Positions 8,202-14,959 of a stretch of 25,728 nucleotides of DNA are shown in pieces. The stretch's first letter is position 1; each line of letters starts with the position of its first letter. This DNA is from UBA3775 sp964572955 (GTDB taxonomy: Bacteria > Bacillota > Clostridia > Lachnospirales > Lachnospiraceae): assembly GCA_964572955.1 (NCBI GenBank), contig CAZNGY010000029.1:1-25728 (forward strand), read 5' to 3'. A model generated the notes under the pieces. That model saw only the letters and a program-made list of their open reading frames with translations. It made no database searches and was not told the DNA's origin. The translations under genes were made by a program, and so were the position numbers.

Positions 8202-8230
8202 TTTATACTCCCTTAGATAATACTACAAAA
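8202..8230 (-). promoter_or_regulatory. Possible promoter of the GGDEF/EAL gene
   Basis: On the minus strand TTTTGT (8230-8225), a 17-base spacer and TATAAA (8207-8202). The match is moderate (the -35 is weak). If it is used, the transcript has a leader of about 210 bases that includes the foldable element at 8013-8090. Confidence 0.35.
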
Positions 8231-8311
8231 CCAATTATTTTTGCAAGATGATTGCTACATTGCAAAATATTACGTCATTTTTCATTTATCAACAGCGTAT
8301 ACATATAGCAA

Positions 8312-9646
8312 ATGGTTCATGGCAGGCTTTTTCTGAAATATTTAGTTGATTTTGTCGATTTCATATGGATCTTTCCGGCACCTTTGCTCCTCATCAGTCT
8401 TGCCGTATATTTTTCCGCAAAAACTTCATTCATACAATTAAAAATAAAAGACGGTCTGCTTTCAGGTTGCAACACCTGCTGTACTCAGTCCGGAATTTCC
8501 TCTTTTTCATCGCTCATGACTACTCTTGCCGCAACTTTAGGAACCGGCAACATAATCGGAGTTTCGCTGGCAATTGCCGCAGGCGGCCCCGGAGCTGTCT
8601 TCTGGTGTTTTCTGACCGGTATTTTAGGAATGTCACTAAGCTATGCTGAAACTTTTATATGTAAAACATTTTCCACTTACGGCAAAAATGGCGGACCAAT
8701 GTATATTCTGTTTACCGTAATGAAAAAGAAAAAGCTCGCTGTCATTTACTCCGTAACCGTAATTTTGATGGCATTAATCTCCAACACCGGCATTCAGGCA
8801 GGAGCCGTTTCGGATGCTGCCGGGCATCTTCTCGGTTTTTCTCCTGCCGTCTGCGCCATTTTTCTCATATGTATTCTGATTCCGGCTTTTTACGGCAGCA
8901 GACAAATACATTCCGTATGCAGTGCTCTGGTTCCAGTTATGGGTATCATTTTTCTTATCGGAGTATGCTGCATACTCATTCAGAATCATTCATTTATAAT
9001 CCCTGCCGTCAGAACAATAATATCTTCTGCATTTACAAAAAGTTCGTTTTTATCCGGAACCGGCTGTTACACGGTTCTTACAGCTATAAGACAAGGCGTT
9101 TCCCGCGGTCTTTTTACAAATGAAGCAGGACTTGGAACATCCACACTTCCGGCATGTGAAACAGAAAATACACCTCATGTCCAGGGACTTATTAACATGA
9201 GCGCTTCTTTTGTCGATACTTGTGTACTCTGCACAATTACGGGAATCGCCATAGTCTGTGCCGCACTATCTCATCCGGATTTCTTCCTTGTCCGTCCTGC
9301 CACAAGCTGTGTATACAGTGCTTTTGAATGTCTTGGCATATACGGAAGTCTATGTCTTTACCTCTCTATAATAGCTTTCGGTACGGCTACATTAATAGGC
9401 TGGTACCATTTCGGTTATCTTTCACTTATCTGGCTTTCCAAAACACTTAATCTGAACAAAAAAATAAGCACCGGCATTTACACATCGTTCTACATATTAA
9501 TGTGTGCTGCCGGTACCTTTTCTGACATTTCCACCGCTTTCATTGTCAGTGATTTATTCAGTGCCATTCTTTTGTCAATCAATTCCTACATACTTACTGA
9601 CCGTCGGAAATGTATTTCTTCCGACGCATCAAAAAATCAATACTGA
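8312..9646 (+). CDS. Sodium:alanine/glycine symporter, AgcS family
   Basis: This integral membrane protein of 444 residues belongs to the alanine or glycine:cation symporter family, which imports small neutral amino acids with Na+. Family signatures are clear: SFSSLMTTLAATLGTGNIIG followed by VSLAIAAGGPGAVFW (about 64-98, GTGN at 77-80), the AE at 112-113, GGPMY (127-131), and RGLFTNEAGLGTS (265-277) followed by CETENTPHVQGL. About 10-11 hydrophobic segments are spread along the length. There is no other in-frame Met near the start, and the first residues before the FIWIFPAPLLLISL segment are normal for the family. The ATG at 8312 has no ribosome site (AGCAA precedes it), unlike every other gene here. 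Its end overlaps the end of the convergent DJ-1 gene by ten bases. Substrate preference cannot be read from sequence. Confidence 0.93.
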   Translation: MVHGRLFLKYLVDFVDFIWIFPAPLLLISLAVYFSAKTSFIQLKIKDGLLSGCNTCCTQSGISSFSSLMTTLAATLGTGNIIGVSLAIAAGGPGAVFWCFLTGILGMSLSYAETFICKTFSTYGKNGGPMYILFTVMKKKKLAVIYSVTVILMALISNTGIQAGAVSDAAGHLLGFSPAVCAIFLICILIPAFYGSRQIHSVCSALVPVMGIIFLIGVCCILIQNHSFIIPAVRTIISSAFTKSSFLSGTGCYTVLTAIRQGVSRGLFTNEAGLGTSTLPACETENTPHVQGLINMSASFVDTCVLCTITGIAIVCAALSHPDFFLVRPATSCVYSAFECLGIYGSLCLYLSIIAFGTATLIGWYHFGYLSLIWLSKTLNLNKKISTGIYTSFYILMCAAGTFSDISTAFIVSDLFSAILLSINSYILTDRRKCISSDASKNQY

Positions 9647-10182
9647 ATTGCATCTGCGACTTTTTTTGATATATCTGTTCCCTCAAGAACTTCAAGAAGT
9701 TTTAATCCAAATTCAACAGCCGGTCCCATACCTTTTCCGGTAATTATACTGCCATCGCACACAACTTTATCCGTAAGCACTTCTGCACCAAGAAGTTTAT
9801 CTTCAAATCCCGGGTAACACGTTGCCTTTTTCCCTTTAAGAATCCCATTCATACCAAGGACACTCGGTGCTGCACATATTGCTGCAATAAATTTTTCTTC
9901 ATCCCTATATGTATACAGAACATCCCTCAAGCCGTCATGTGCCATAAGAGCATTTGTTCCGTGAAGTCCTCCCGGAAGAATAACCATGTCTCCATCATCA
10001 AAAACACAGTCCTCAAAAACAGAATCACACAGTATCCCTATGTTATGAGAGCCCTTTATACAATTCGAACGATTCATTGAAACCATTACAACTTCAACTC
10101 CGCCTCGTCTGAGAACATCAACTGCAGCTAAACCTTCAACCTCTTCAAAACCATCCGCTAAAAAAATATAAGCCTTTGACAT
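9637..10182 (-). CDS. DJ-1/PfpI family protein (ThiJ/YajL-like)
   Basis: This small cytoplasmic protein of 181 residues has the DJ-1 fold. The nucleophilic-elbow cysteine is C103 in AAICAAPSVLG, and the partner glutamate lies in GFEEVEG (11-17). GDMVILPGGLHGTNAL (64-79) and the C-terminal ITGKGMGPAVEFGLKLLE complete the DJ-1/YajL subfamily pattern. Members have been described as deglycases, glyoxalases or redox chaperones, and older annotations say thiamine monophosphate biosynthesis; the sequence does not decide between these. I start it at the ATG at 10182 because GGAGGAAGT directly precedes it; an in-frame ATG five codons upstream would put the ribosome site inside the gene. It is a single gene whose 3' end overlaps the symporter gene. 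Confidence 0.92.
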   Translation of the reverse strand: MSKAYIFLADGFEEVEGLAAVDVLRRGGVEVVMVSMNRSNCIKGSHNIGILCDSVFEDCVFDDGDMVILPGGLHGTNALMAHDGLRDVLYTYRDEEKFIAAICAAPSVLGMNGILKGKKATCYPGFEDKLLGAEVLTDKVVCDGSIITGKGMGPAVEFGLKLLEVLEGTDISKKVADAIQY

Positions 10183-10373
10183 GACTTCCTCCTTCACTTT
10201 CTAGTCAAAACATTACAGGAAGGTTTTACACCAGATAATACTTTGAACCAGCAAGTCCGACCTTTCTCCTCCCTACCTGAATTATACATTGAATTTCAAG
10301 TCTGTCAACAAATCCATCCTAAAAACCGTTCTTTCTAATGCAAGATATAACATCAAAGTATCTCATACAGCTA

Positions 10374-10402
10374 TTGAATTCAGCAATTTACCGTGTTATA
10401 TT
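10374..10402 (+). promoter_or_regulatory. Promoter of the GH51 arabinofuranosidase gene
   Basis: TTGAAT (10374-10379), a 17-base spacer and TATATT (10397-10402), with TGT directly before the -10 (extended -10). The transcript would start about 55 bases before the ATG at 10463. Confidence 0.65.
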
Positions 10403-10462
10403 TTGCTCAAAGCACAATAAGATGATTATGCTTATTTTACACTTACTTAGGGGGGTAGTTTT

Positions 10463-11959
10463 ATGCGTAATGCAACAATAAACATCAAACCCGGAAACAC
10501 GGGAAACAAAATCAACAAAGAAATCTACGGACACTTTTCCGAGCATCTCGGAAGATGTATTTATGGTGGAATATATGTCGGAAAAGATTCTGACATTCCC
10601 AACATCAATGGTTACAGAAAGGATGTTGTAGATGCCCTTAAAGAAATCGGCATTCCGGTTCTCAGATGGCCGGGCGGCTGTTTCGCCGATGAATATCACT
10701 GGAAAGACGGAATCGGAACCCCGGAAGAAAGGGCAAAAATCGTAAACACCTCATGGGGACATGTTACGGAAGACAATTCATTCGGAACTCACGAATTCAT
10801 GGAACTTTGTGATCTCCTTGGATGTGAGCCTTACATTGCCGGAAATCTGGGAAGCGGAACCGTCAGAGAGTTGTCCGAATGGGTCGAATACATAACTTCC
10901 GATTCCCTCTCTCCAATGACTGAACTTCGCCGAAAAAACGGCCGCGAAAAACCATGGAAGCTTAAATACCTCGGAATAGGAAACGAAAGTTGGGGATGCG
11001 GCGGCAACATGACTCCTGAATACTACTCGGATCTCTACAGACAATATCAGACATTCTGCAAAGACCACAGCGGAAACCATCTTTATAAAGTTGCATGCGG
11101 TCCGAACAGTGACGACTATAATTGGACAAGAACACTTCTTGAAAGAGCCCGCTGGTTTACTGATGCAATCAGTCTGCATTACTATACCGTTCCTACAGGT
11201 GACTGGTCTTCAAAAGGTTCTGCAACCATTTTTAACTCAGACGAGTACTATGAAACAATAAACAAAACCTTATATATGAATGAATTATTAAGACATCATT
11301 CTGAAATCATGGATGAACTTGACCCGGAAAATAAAGTCGGACTGATTGTTGATGAATGGGGCACATGGTATGACGTTGAACCCGTAACCAATCCCGGATT
11401 TTTATATCAGCAGAACACAATGCGTGATGCAATTATTGCTGCAATAAATCTGAATATATTTAACCGTAACTGCCGAAGAGTTGTAATGGCAAACATCGCC
11501 CAAACCGTAAATGTTCTGCAATCCGTTCTGCTTACAGAAGGAGCAAAAACCATTAAAACACCGACATACTATGTTTTCAAATTATATAAAGGCCATCATG
11601 ACGGAATGTTGGTTGAATCCGAAATAAACGAAAACAATATAAGCTGCGGTGATTTTTCCATCCCGACAATCTCTGCAAGCGTTTCCGAAAAAGATGATGT
11701 TTTAACAATTACAACCGCTAATATATCTCTTTCAGACACTTGCAGCATTACCATTGATACAAACCGTGATATTATTGGTGTATCCGGCAGAATCATCACC
11801 GGTAAGGCTGACATTTATAACACCTTTGACGAACCGGATAATATTTTTGATACCGAATTTATGGATTTCAAACACATAAACAGCCTTATAGAGCTTACGT
11901 TGCCACCGACCAGTGTGGTAAGCCTTCATGTCAACGTCCGTAATTCGTGTAATGACTGA
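10463..11959 (+). CDS. Alpha-L-arabinofuranosidase, glycoside hydrolase family 51
   Basis: This enzyme releases terminal L-arabinofuranose from arabinoxylan- or arabinan-derived oligosaccharides. The 498 residues are full length for GH51. The TIM barrel carries the general acid/base E175 in YLGIGNESWGCGG and the nucleophile E298 in LIVDEWGTWYDVE. Other family landmarks are HFSEHLGRCIYGGI (24-37), LRWPGGCFADEYHW (67-80) and the C-terminal beta-sandwich ending LPPTSVVSLHVNV. There is no signal peptide, so it acts on imported oligosaccharides in the cytoplasm. The ATG at 10463 follows a GGGGGG ribosome site and a good promoter. The gene overlaps the following DUF6171 gene. No arabinose catabolic genes (araA/B/D) are nearby. 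Confidence 0.97.
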   Translation: MRNATINIKPGNTGNKINKEIYGHFSEHLGRCIYGGIYVGKDSDIPNINGYRKDVVDALKEIGIPVLRWPGGCFADEYHWKDGIGTPEERAKIVNTSWGHVTEDNSFGTHEFMELCDLLGCEPYIAGNLGSGTVRELSEWVEYITSDSLSPMTELRRKNGREKPWKLKYLGIGNESWGCGGNMTPEYYSDLYRQYQTFCKDHSGNHLYKVACGPNSDDYNWTRTLLERARWFTDAISLHYYTVPTGDWSSKGSATIFNSDEYYETINKTLYMNELLRHHSEIMDELDPENKVGLIVDEWGTWYDVEPVTNPGFLYQQNTMRDAIIAAINLNIFNRNCRRVVMANIAQTVNVLQSVLLTEGAKTIKTPTYYVFKLYKGHHDGMLVESEINENNISCGDFSIPTISASVSEKDDVLTITTANISLSDTCSITIDTNRDIIGVSGRIITGKADIYNTFDEPDNIFDTEFMDFKHINSLIELTLPPTSVVSLHVNVRNSCND

Positions 11960-12230
11960 TTATTACAAAAATAATTCAATGCGTGAATGTCCCGTGTGTC
12001 CCAAAAAAATTACCTACTCCCACACTGAATATTCACACGATTTGGATAAATACATATCCATAATCAAAGAAAATGACCGTGCTGATGAAAATCTTTATAA
12101 TAAAAGAATTAAAAAATGTCTCTCCTGTGCATCATACGAAAACGGACTTTGTATGGAATGCGGGTGTTTCATAGAATTCAGATGTTTATTAAAAAAGAAT
12201 AAATGCCCGTCCGTGAAGCAAAAATGGTAA
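11952..12230 (+). CDS. DUF6171-family cysteine-rich small protein
   Basis: This 92-residue protein of unknown function is recognised as DUF6171, common in Lachnospiraceae, by CPVCPKKI near the N-terminus, a YNKRIKKCLSCASYENGLCMEC-type middle and a GCFIEFRCLLKKNKCP end. Eight or more cysteines in CxxC and CxC-like pairs suggest two zinc-ribbon knuckles; zinc binding is inference. I choose the ATG at 11952 because it overlaps the GH51 stop as ATGACTGA, the classical arrangement for translational coupling. An ATG at 11928 is in the same frame, and another at 11976 directly precedes the first cysteine motif; none has a clear ribosome site. Cotranscription with the arabinofuranosidase looks certain, but a functional link does not follow. 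Confidence 0.8.
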   Translation: MTDYYKNNSMRECPVCPKKITYSHTEYSHDLDKYISIIKENDRADENLYNKRIKKCLSCASYENGLCMECGCFIEFRCLLKKNKCPSVKQKW

Positions 12231-12247
12231 ACATTCCGGACATTTTT
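12209..12247 (+). terminator. Possible weak terminator after the DUF6171 gene
   Basis: GTCCG (12209-12213) and CGGAC (12237-12241) enclose a smaller AATG/CATT stem, and ATTTTTG follows. The stems are short and the first arm lies inside the end of the coding region, so termination would be partial. Confidence 0.35.
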
Positions 12248-12248
12248 G

Positions 12249-12257
12249 TGGTATTAT
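12249..12257 (+). promoter_or_regulatory. Extended -10 promoter for the cation antiporter gene
   Basis: TGGTATTAT: a TATTAT -10 (12252-12257) with the TGn extension and no good -35. It lies 33 bases before the ATG at 12291, which has an AAAGGAAAAA ribosome site. Confidence 0.45.
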
Positions 12258-12290
12258 ATCTGCATTACGCACAACTGAAAGGAAAAAATC

Positions 12291-13238
12291 ATGATAGAAA
12301 TACTTTTAAACATTCTGTTTCTTCTAATCGGCTTCATTTTACTTATCAAAGGTGCCGATTTTTTTGTTGACGGAGCATCTTCCATTTCCAAGAAATGTCA
12401 CATTCCTCCTGTTATCATCGGTCTTACAATTGTAGCTCTCGGAACAAGCTGTCCGGAAGCTGCCGTGAGCATACGTGCCGCAATGATTCACAGCAATGAA
12501 ATTGCCGTAAGTAATGTTGCCGGTTCAAACATTTTCAACATGGCTGTTGTAATAGGGGCGTGTGCTCTTTTTAAGAATGTATCTGTTCAAAAAGACATCA
12601 TTAAAAGAGATTTTCCAATTTGTATATTTCTCTCCGCTCTCACACTTCTGTTTGTAATAAACGGAGAAGTCTCACGTTCTGAAGGAATAATTCTTATTGT
12701 TTTGTTCTTTTTATATGTTGCTATTCTTGCCTCATCAGCAATAAAAAACAAGGACGAAGGGAATGATGAAATAAAAGAATACAATATACCAATAAGTCTT
12801 CTTTTACTTGCAGGAGGACTGACAGCAATTGTTTTCGGTGGAGATCTTGTCGTTGAATATGCCTCCGAACTTGCCAGAAAATGCGGAATGTCAGACACTC
12901 TTGTCGGACTTACAATCGTAGCCCTCGGCACATCACTTCCTGAACTTGTTACTTCCGTCACTGCAATAAAAAAAGGTATAGCAGACATGGCCGTAGGTAA
13001 TGTCGTAGGCTCAAATATTTTCAATATACTTTTTGTACTTTCTTTATCCGCTGCCATTTCACCTATTACAGGACTTAACATTGAAACCACAATAGATTTC
13101 ACGTCAGTTCTTATCTGTGCAGTATTCGGATACCTTCTCTGTATAAAGAAAAAAGAATTCCAAAAAAAAGACGGAATTCTACTGTTAATTTTTTATATAA
13201 TTTATACTGCCTATGTAATTATCAGGAACTACATGTAG
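12291..13238 (+). CDS. Calcium/sodium antiporter family protein (CaCA, YrbG-like)
   Basis: This integral membrane protein of 315 residues has about ten transmembrane segments. The two inverted-topology alpha repeats that form the ion path are obvious: IPPVIIGLTIVALGTSCPEA continuing AVSIRAA, with NVAGSNIFNM after it (38-85), and MSDTLVGLTIVALGTSLPEL continuing VTSVTA, with NVVGSNIFNIL after it (about 202-252). The conserved acidic residue follows the proline in both (GTSCPE and GTSLPE). Repeat one uses Cys-Pro-Glu-Ala-Ala instead of Leu-Pro-Glu-Leu-Val, a variant I have seen in clostridial members. Family members exchange Ca2+ for Na+ or H+; the actual ion is not decided by sequence. It is a single-gene unit with its own extended -10 promoter and a shared strong terminator. 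Confidence 0.93.
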   Translation: MIEILLNILFLLIGFILLIKGADFFVDGASSISKKCHIPPVIIGLTIVALGTSCPEAAVSIRAAMIHSNEIAVSNVAGSNIFNMAVVIGACALFKNVSVQKDIIKRDFPICIFLSALTLLFVINGEVSRSEGIILIVLFFLYVAILASSAIKNKDEGNDEIKEYNIPISLLLLAGGLTAIVFGGDLVVEYASELARKCGMSDTLVGLTIVALGTSLPELVTSVTAIKKGIADMAVGNVVGSNIFNILFVLSLSAAISPITGLNIETTIDFTSVLICAVFGYLLCIKKKEFQKKDGILLLIFYIIYTAYVIIRNYM

Positions 13239-13359
13239 CAGTATAATGAATTACGTTTCTTTATCACAGCCGACACTATATCATCGTACACATGCATAGC
13301 AGATATTTTATATTATATTTCGTATGCCTTGCATACTCGAACAGATTGCAACCCCAACA

Positions 13360-13401
13360 AAAAAATCTCCCGGTCCTGCACTTAGGACCGGGAGATTTTT
13401 T
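13360..13401. terminator. Strong bidirectional terminator
   Basis: An 18-bp perfect stem: AAAAAATCTCCCGGTCCT (13360-13377) pairs with AGGACCGGGAGATTTTTT (13384-13401) around a six-base loop. T runs exist on both strands, so it ends the cation antiporter transcript (plus) and the coiled-coil gene transcript (minus), whose stop codon is only three bases away. Confidence 0.95.
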
Positions 13402-13403
13402 GC

Positions 13404-14732
13404 TTATTCAGTAACATCTTCTGTTTCTGTCTGTTTTACCGTACTTGTAACGGCAACATTTACGTCAATTCCTTTATTTGTCTTATAATCTGTACCTGTT
13501 CCGTCTGAAAGTCTTAAATTAAGAGTTACAGAACCATCAGCAACATCTCTTGTGTTTACATAGAAAGCACTTACGGAGGATGCTATAAGTTCTCCCTTAC
13601 TGCTGTCAATCTTTGCTGAATTTGCCTCAGTATATTTTTCGATATTACTAAGACCGTCCGATGAATACGAACCCGTGAGTTTATAAACACTGTTTCCATC
13701 TTTATAATATACAATGTAACCATCATCATTTGAAATAGTCAGTTTCTTGTATCTTACACTGTATTTTATTCCGATTGATGCCGACGAAAGATCTCCTCCA
13801 ATTGCATTTTCAAGTACTGTCTGCTGTTCTGCTGCCGACCTTGATGCCGAACCGCTTCCTCCAAAAATTACCTTTGTTCCGAAGAACGCTCCTGCAACCA
13901 ATAACAGACAAGCGACTGCTACAATAGTTATTAATACAGGATTAATTTTCTTTTCACTGTCAAAGTCAAACTCCTCATCAGAGACCACCTTAGTCTGTTT
14001 CTTGGATTTTGCCTTTTTCATCTCAGCTTTTCTTGCCTTTTCTTCTGCTGCAGCAGCTTTTTTAGCAGCTTCCTCGGCTTTTGCTTTTGCTTTTGCCTCT
14101 TCCTTCGCAACCCTTTCAGCCTCTTCTGCTGCTGCTTTTTCTGCAGCCTTGGCAGCTCTTTCAGCTTCCTCAGCAGCCGCCTTTGCCGCCTCCTCTTTAG
14201 CCTTTTCCTCAGCTATTCTTCTTGCCTCTTCTTCAGCACGCTTTGCTTCAGCTTCTTCTCTTGCCTTTTTTGCAGCTTCTTCAGCTTCCTGAATTTTTCT
14301 TTTCTGTTCTTCAATCTGTCTGAGAGCTTCTTCCTCGGCCGCCTTCTTTGCTTCTGCCTCAGCCTTTGCTTTCTCAGCGGCTGCTCTTGCATCCTCTGCT
14401 GCTTTTCTGGCCTTTTCAGCGATTTCAAGTCTTGCTGCTTCCTCTGCGGCTGCCTTTGCTGCAGCTTCCTCAGCAGCTTTCTTCGCTGCTTCTTCTGCGG
14501 CTGCCCTCTCAGCCTCTTCCTGCTTTCTCAGTGCGGCAACTCTGGCAGCTGCTTCTGCAATCTCTTTCATCTCTTCCTCATCAGCAGCCCTTTTAACCTC
14601 TTCTTTTACCTCACTCAAAGCTTCTTTTGAAGCTTCCTCAACCCCGGCAAAGAAATCATCATCTTCTACGCCATCAAAAAAATCATCGTTAACGTCTTCG
14701 GTTTTTTCAAAATCAAACTTCTTATGTTCCAT
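13404..14732 (-). CDS. Membrane-anchored Ala/Glu/Lys-rich coiled-coil protein of unknown function
   Basis: I do not recognise a named family. The protein (442-443 residues) has an acidic N-terminus with FDFEKTEDVNDDFFDGVEDDDFF (about 7-29), a very long charged helix of Ala/Glu/Lys/Arg repeats (about 35-245, TolA-like in composition), a second acidic FDFDSEKK motif (256-263), one transmembrane helix (about 266-291, PVLITIVAVACLLLVAGAFF) and an outside domain of about 150 residues rich in Ser, Thr, Asp and Tyr. With no signal peptide and Lys before the helix, the coil is predicted to be cytoplasmic and the C-terminus outside. Two ATGs are adjacent; the second (14732) has better spacing from GGGAGG. 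A consensus promoter precedes it. A role in envelope organisation or signalling is a guess. The low-complexity coil would give spurious database hits. Confidence 0.8.
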   Translation of the reverse strand: MEHKKFDFEKTEDVNDDFFDGVEDDDFFAGVEEASKEALSEVKEEVKRAADEEEMKEIAEAAARVAALRKQEEAERAAAEEAAKKAAEEAAAKAAAEEAARLEIAEKARKAAEDARAAAEKAKAEAEAKKAAEEEALRQIEEQKRKIQEAEEAAKKAREEAEAKRAEEEARRIAEEKAKEEAAKAAAEEAERAAKAAEKAAAEEAERVAKEEAKAKAKAEEAAKKAAAAEEKARKAEMKKAKSKKQTKVVSDEEFDFDSEKKINPVLITIVAVACLLLVAGAFFGTKVIFGGSGSASRSAAEQQTVLENAIGGDLSSASIGIKYSVRYKKLTISNDDGYIVYYKDGNSVYKLTGSYSSDGLSNIEKYTEANSAKIDSSKGELIASSVSAFYVNTRDVADGSVTLNLRLSDGTGTDYKTNKGIDVNVAVTSTVKQTETEDVTE

Positions 14733-14782
14733 CATTTACCTCCCGGCACATGCATTAAAACCGCATGATTATGCCCTTTATA

Positions 14783-14811
14783 ATTTTATATTCATAAACA
14801 TGATATGTCAA
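14783..14811 (-). promoter_or_regulatory. Consensus sigma-A promoter of the coiled-coil gene
   Basis: On the minus strand a perfect TTGACA (14811-14806), a 17-base spacer and TAAAAT (14788-14783). It is the best vegetative promoter in the window and suggests strong constitutive expression; the leader is about 45 bases. Confidence 0.8.
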
Positions 14812-14894
14812 GTTCTAAAGCTTATGATAAATTCAATTTTCGGTACATAAAAAACGCCAGCTTATCTTTCCTCTGATTTTCTTTTGCTTTTCTA

Positions 14895-14942
14895 TCGACT
14901 TTACAGAGTGTCTCATGGTAAAATGAATATCAATTTTTACCA
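14895..14942 (+). promoter_or_regulatory. Promoter and possible operator of the GTPase-nuclease gene
   Basis: TCGACT (14895-14900), an 18-base spacer and TAAAAT (14919-14924) with TGG directly before it (extended -10). An inverted repeat, TGGTAAAA (14916-14923) and TTTTACCA (14935-14942), covers the -10 and the expected start of transcription. Because its left arm lies upstream of the start point it would act as DNA, for example as a repressor site, rather than as an RNA hairpin. Which regulator binds it is not known. Confidence 0.45.
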
Positions 14943-14959
14943 AAAGGGAGACTTTCAAA

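Noticed and set aside
8013..8300. Glycine or c-di-GMP riboswitch between the divergent genes
   Set aside because: I looked for the conserved glycine-aptamer and GEMM cores on both strands and did not find them; only an unassigned fold on the minus strand remains.
13321..13345. Small palindrome CGTATGC-CTT-GCATACTCG as a regulatory site
   Set aside because: Six-base arms in a 120-base gap between convergent genes; there is no gene start nearby that it could control.
13747..14292. Plus-strand frame of 181 codons opposite the coiled-coil gene
   Set aside because: It is an antisense shadow of the repetitive Ala/Glu/Lys codons (giving Ala/Ser/Phe runs), with no ribosome site.
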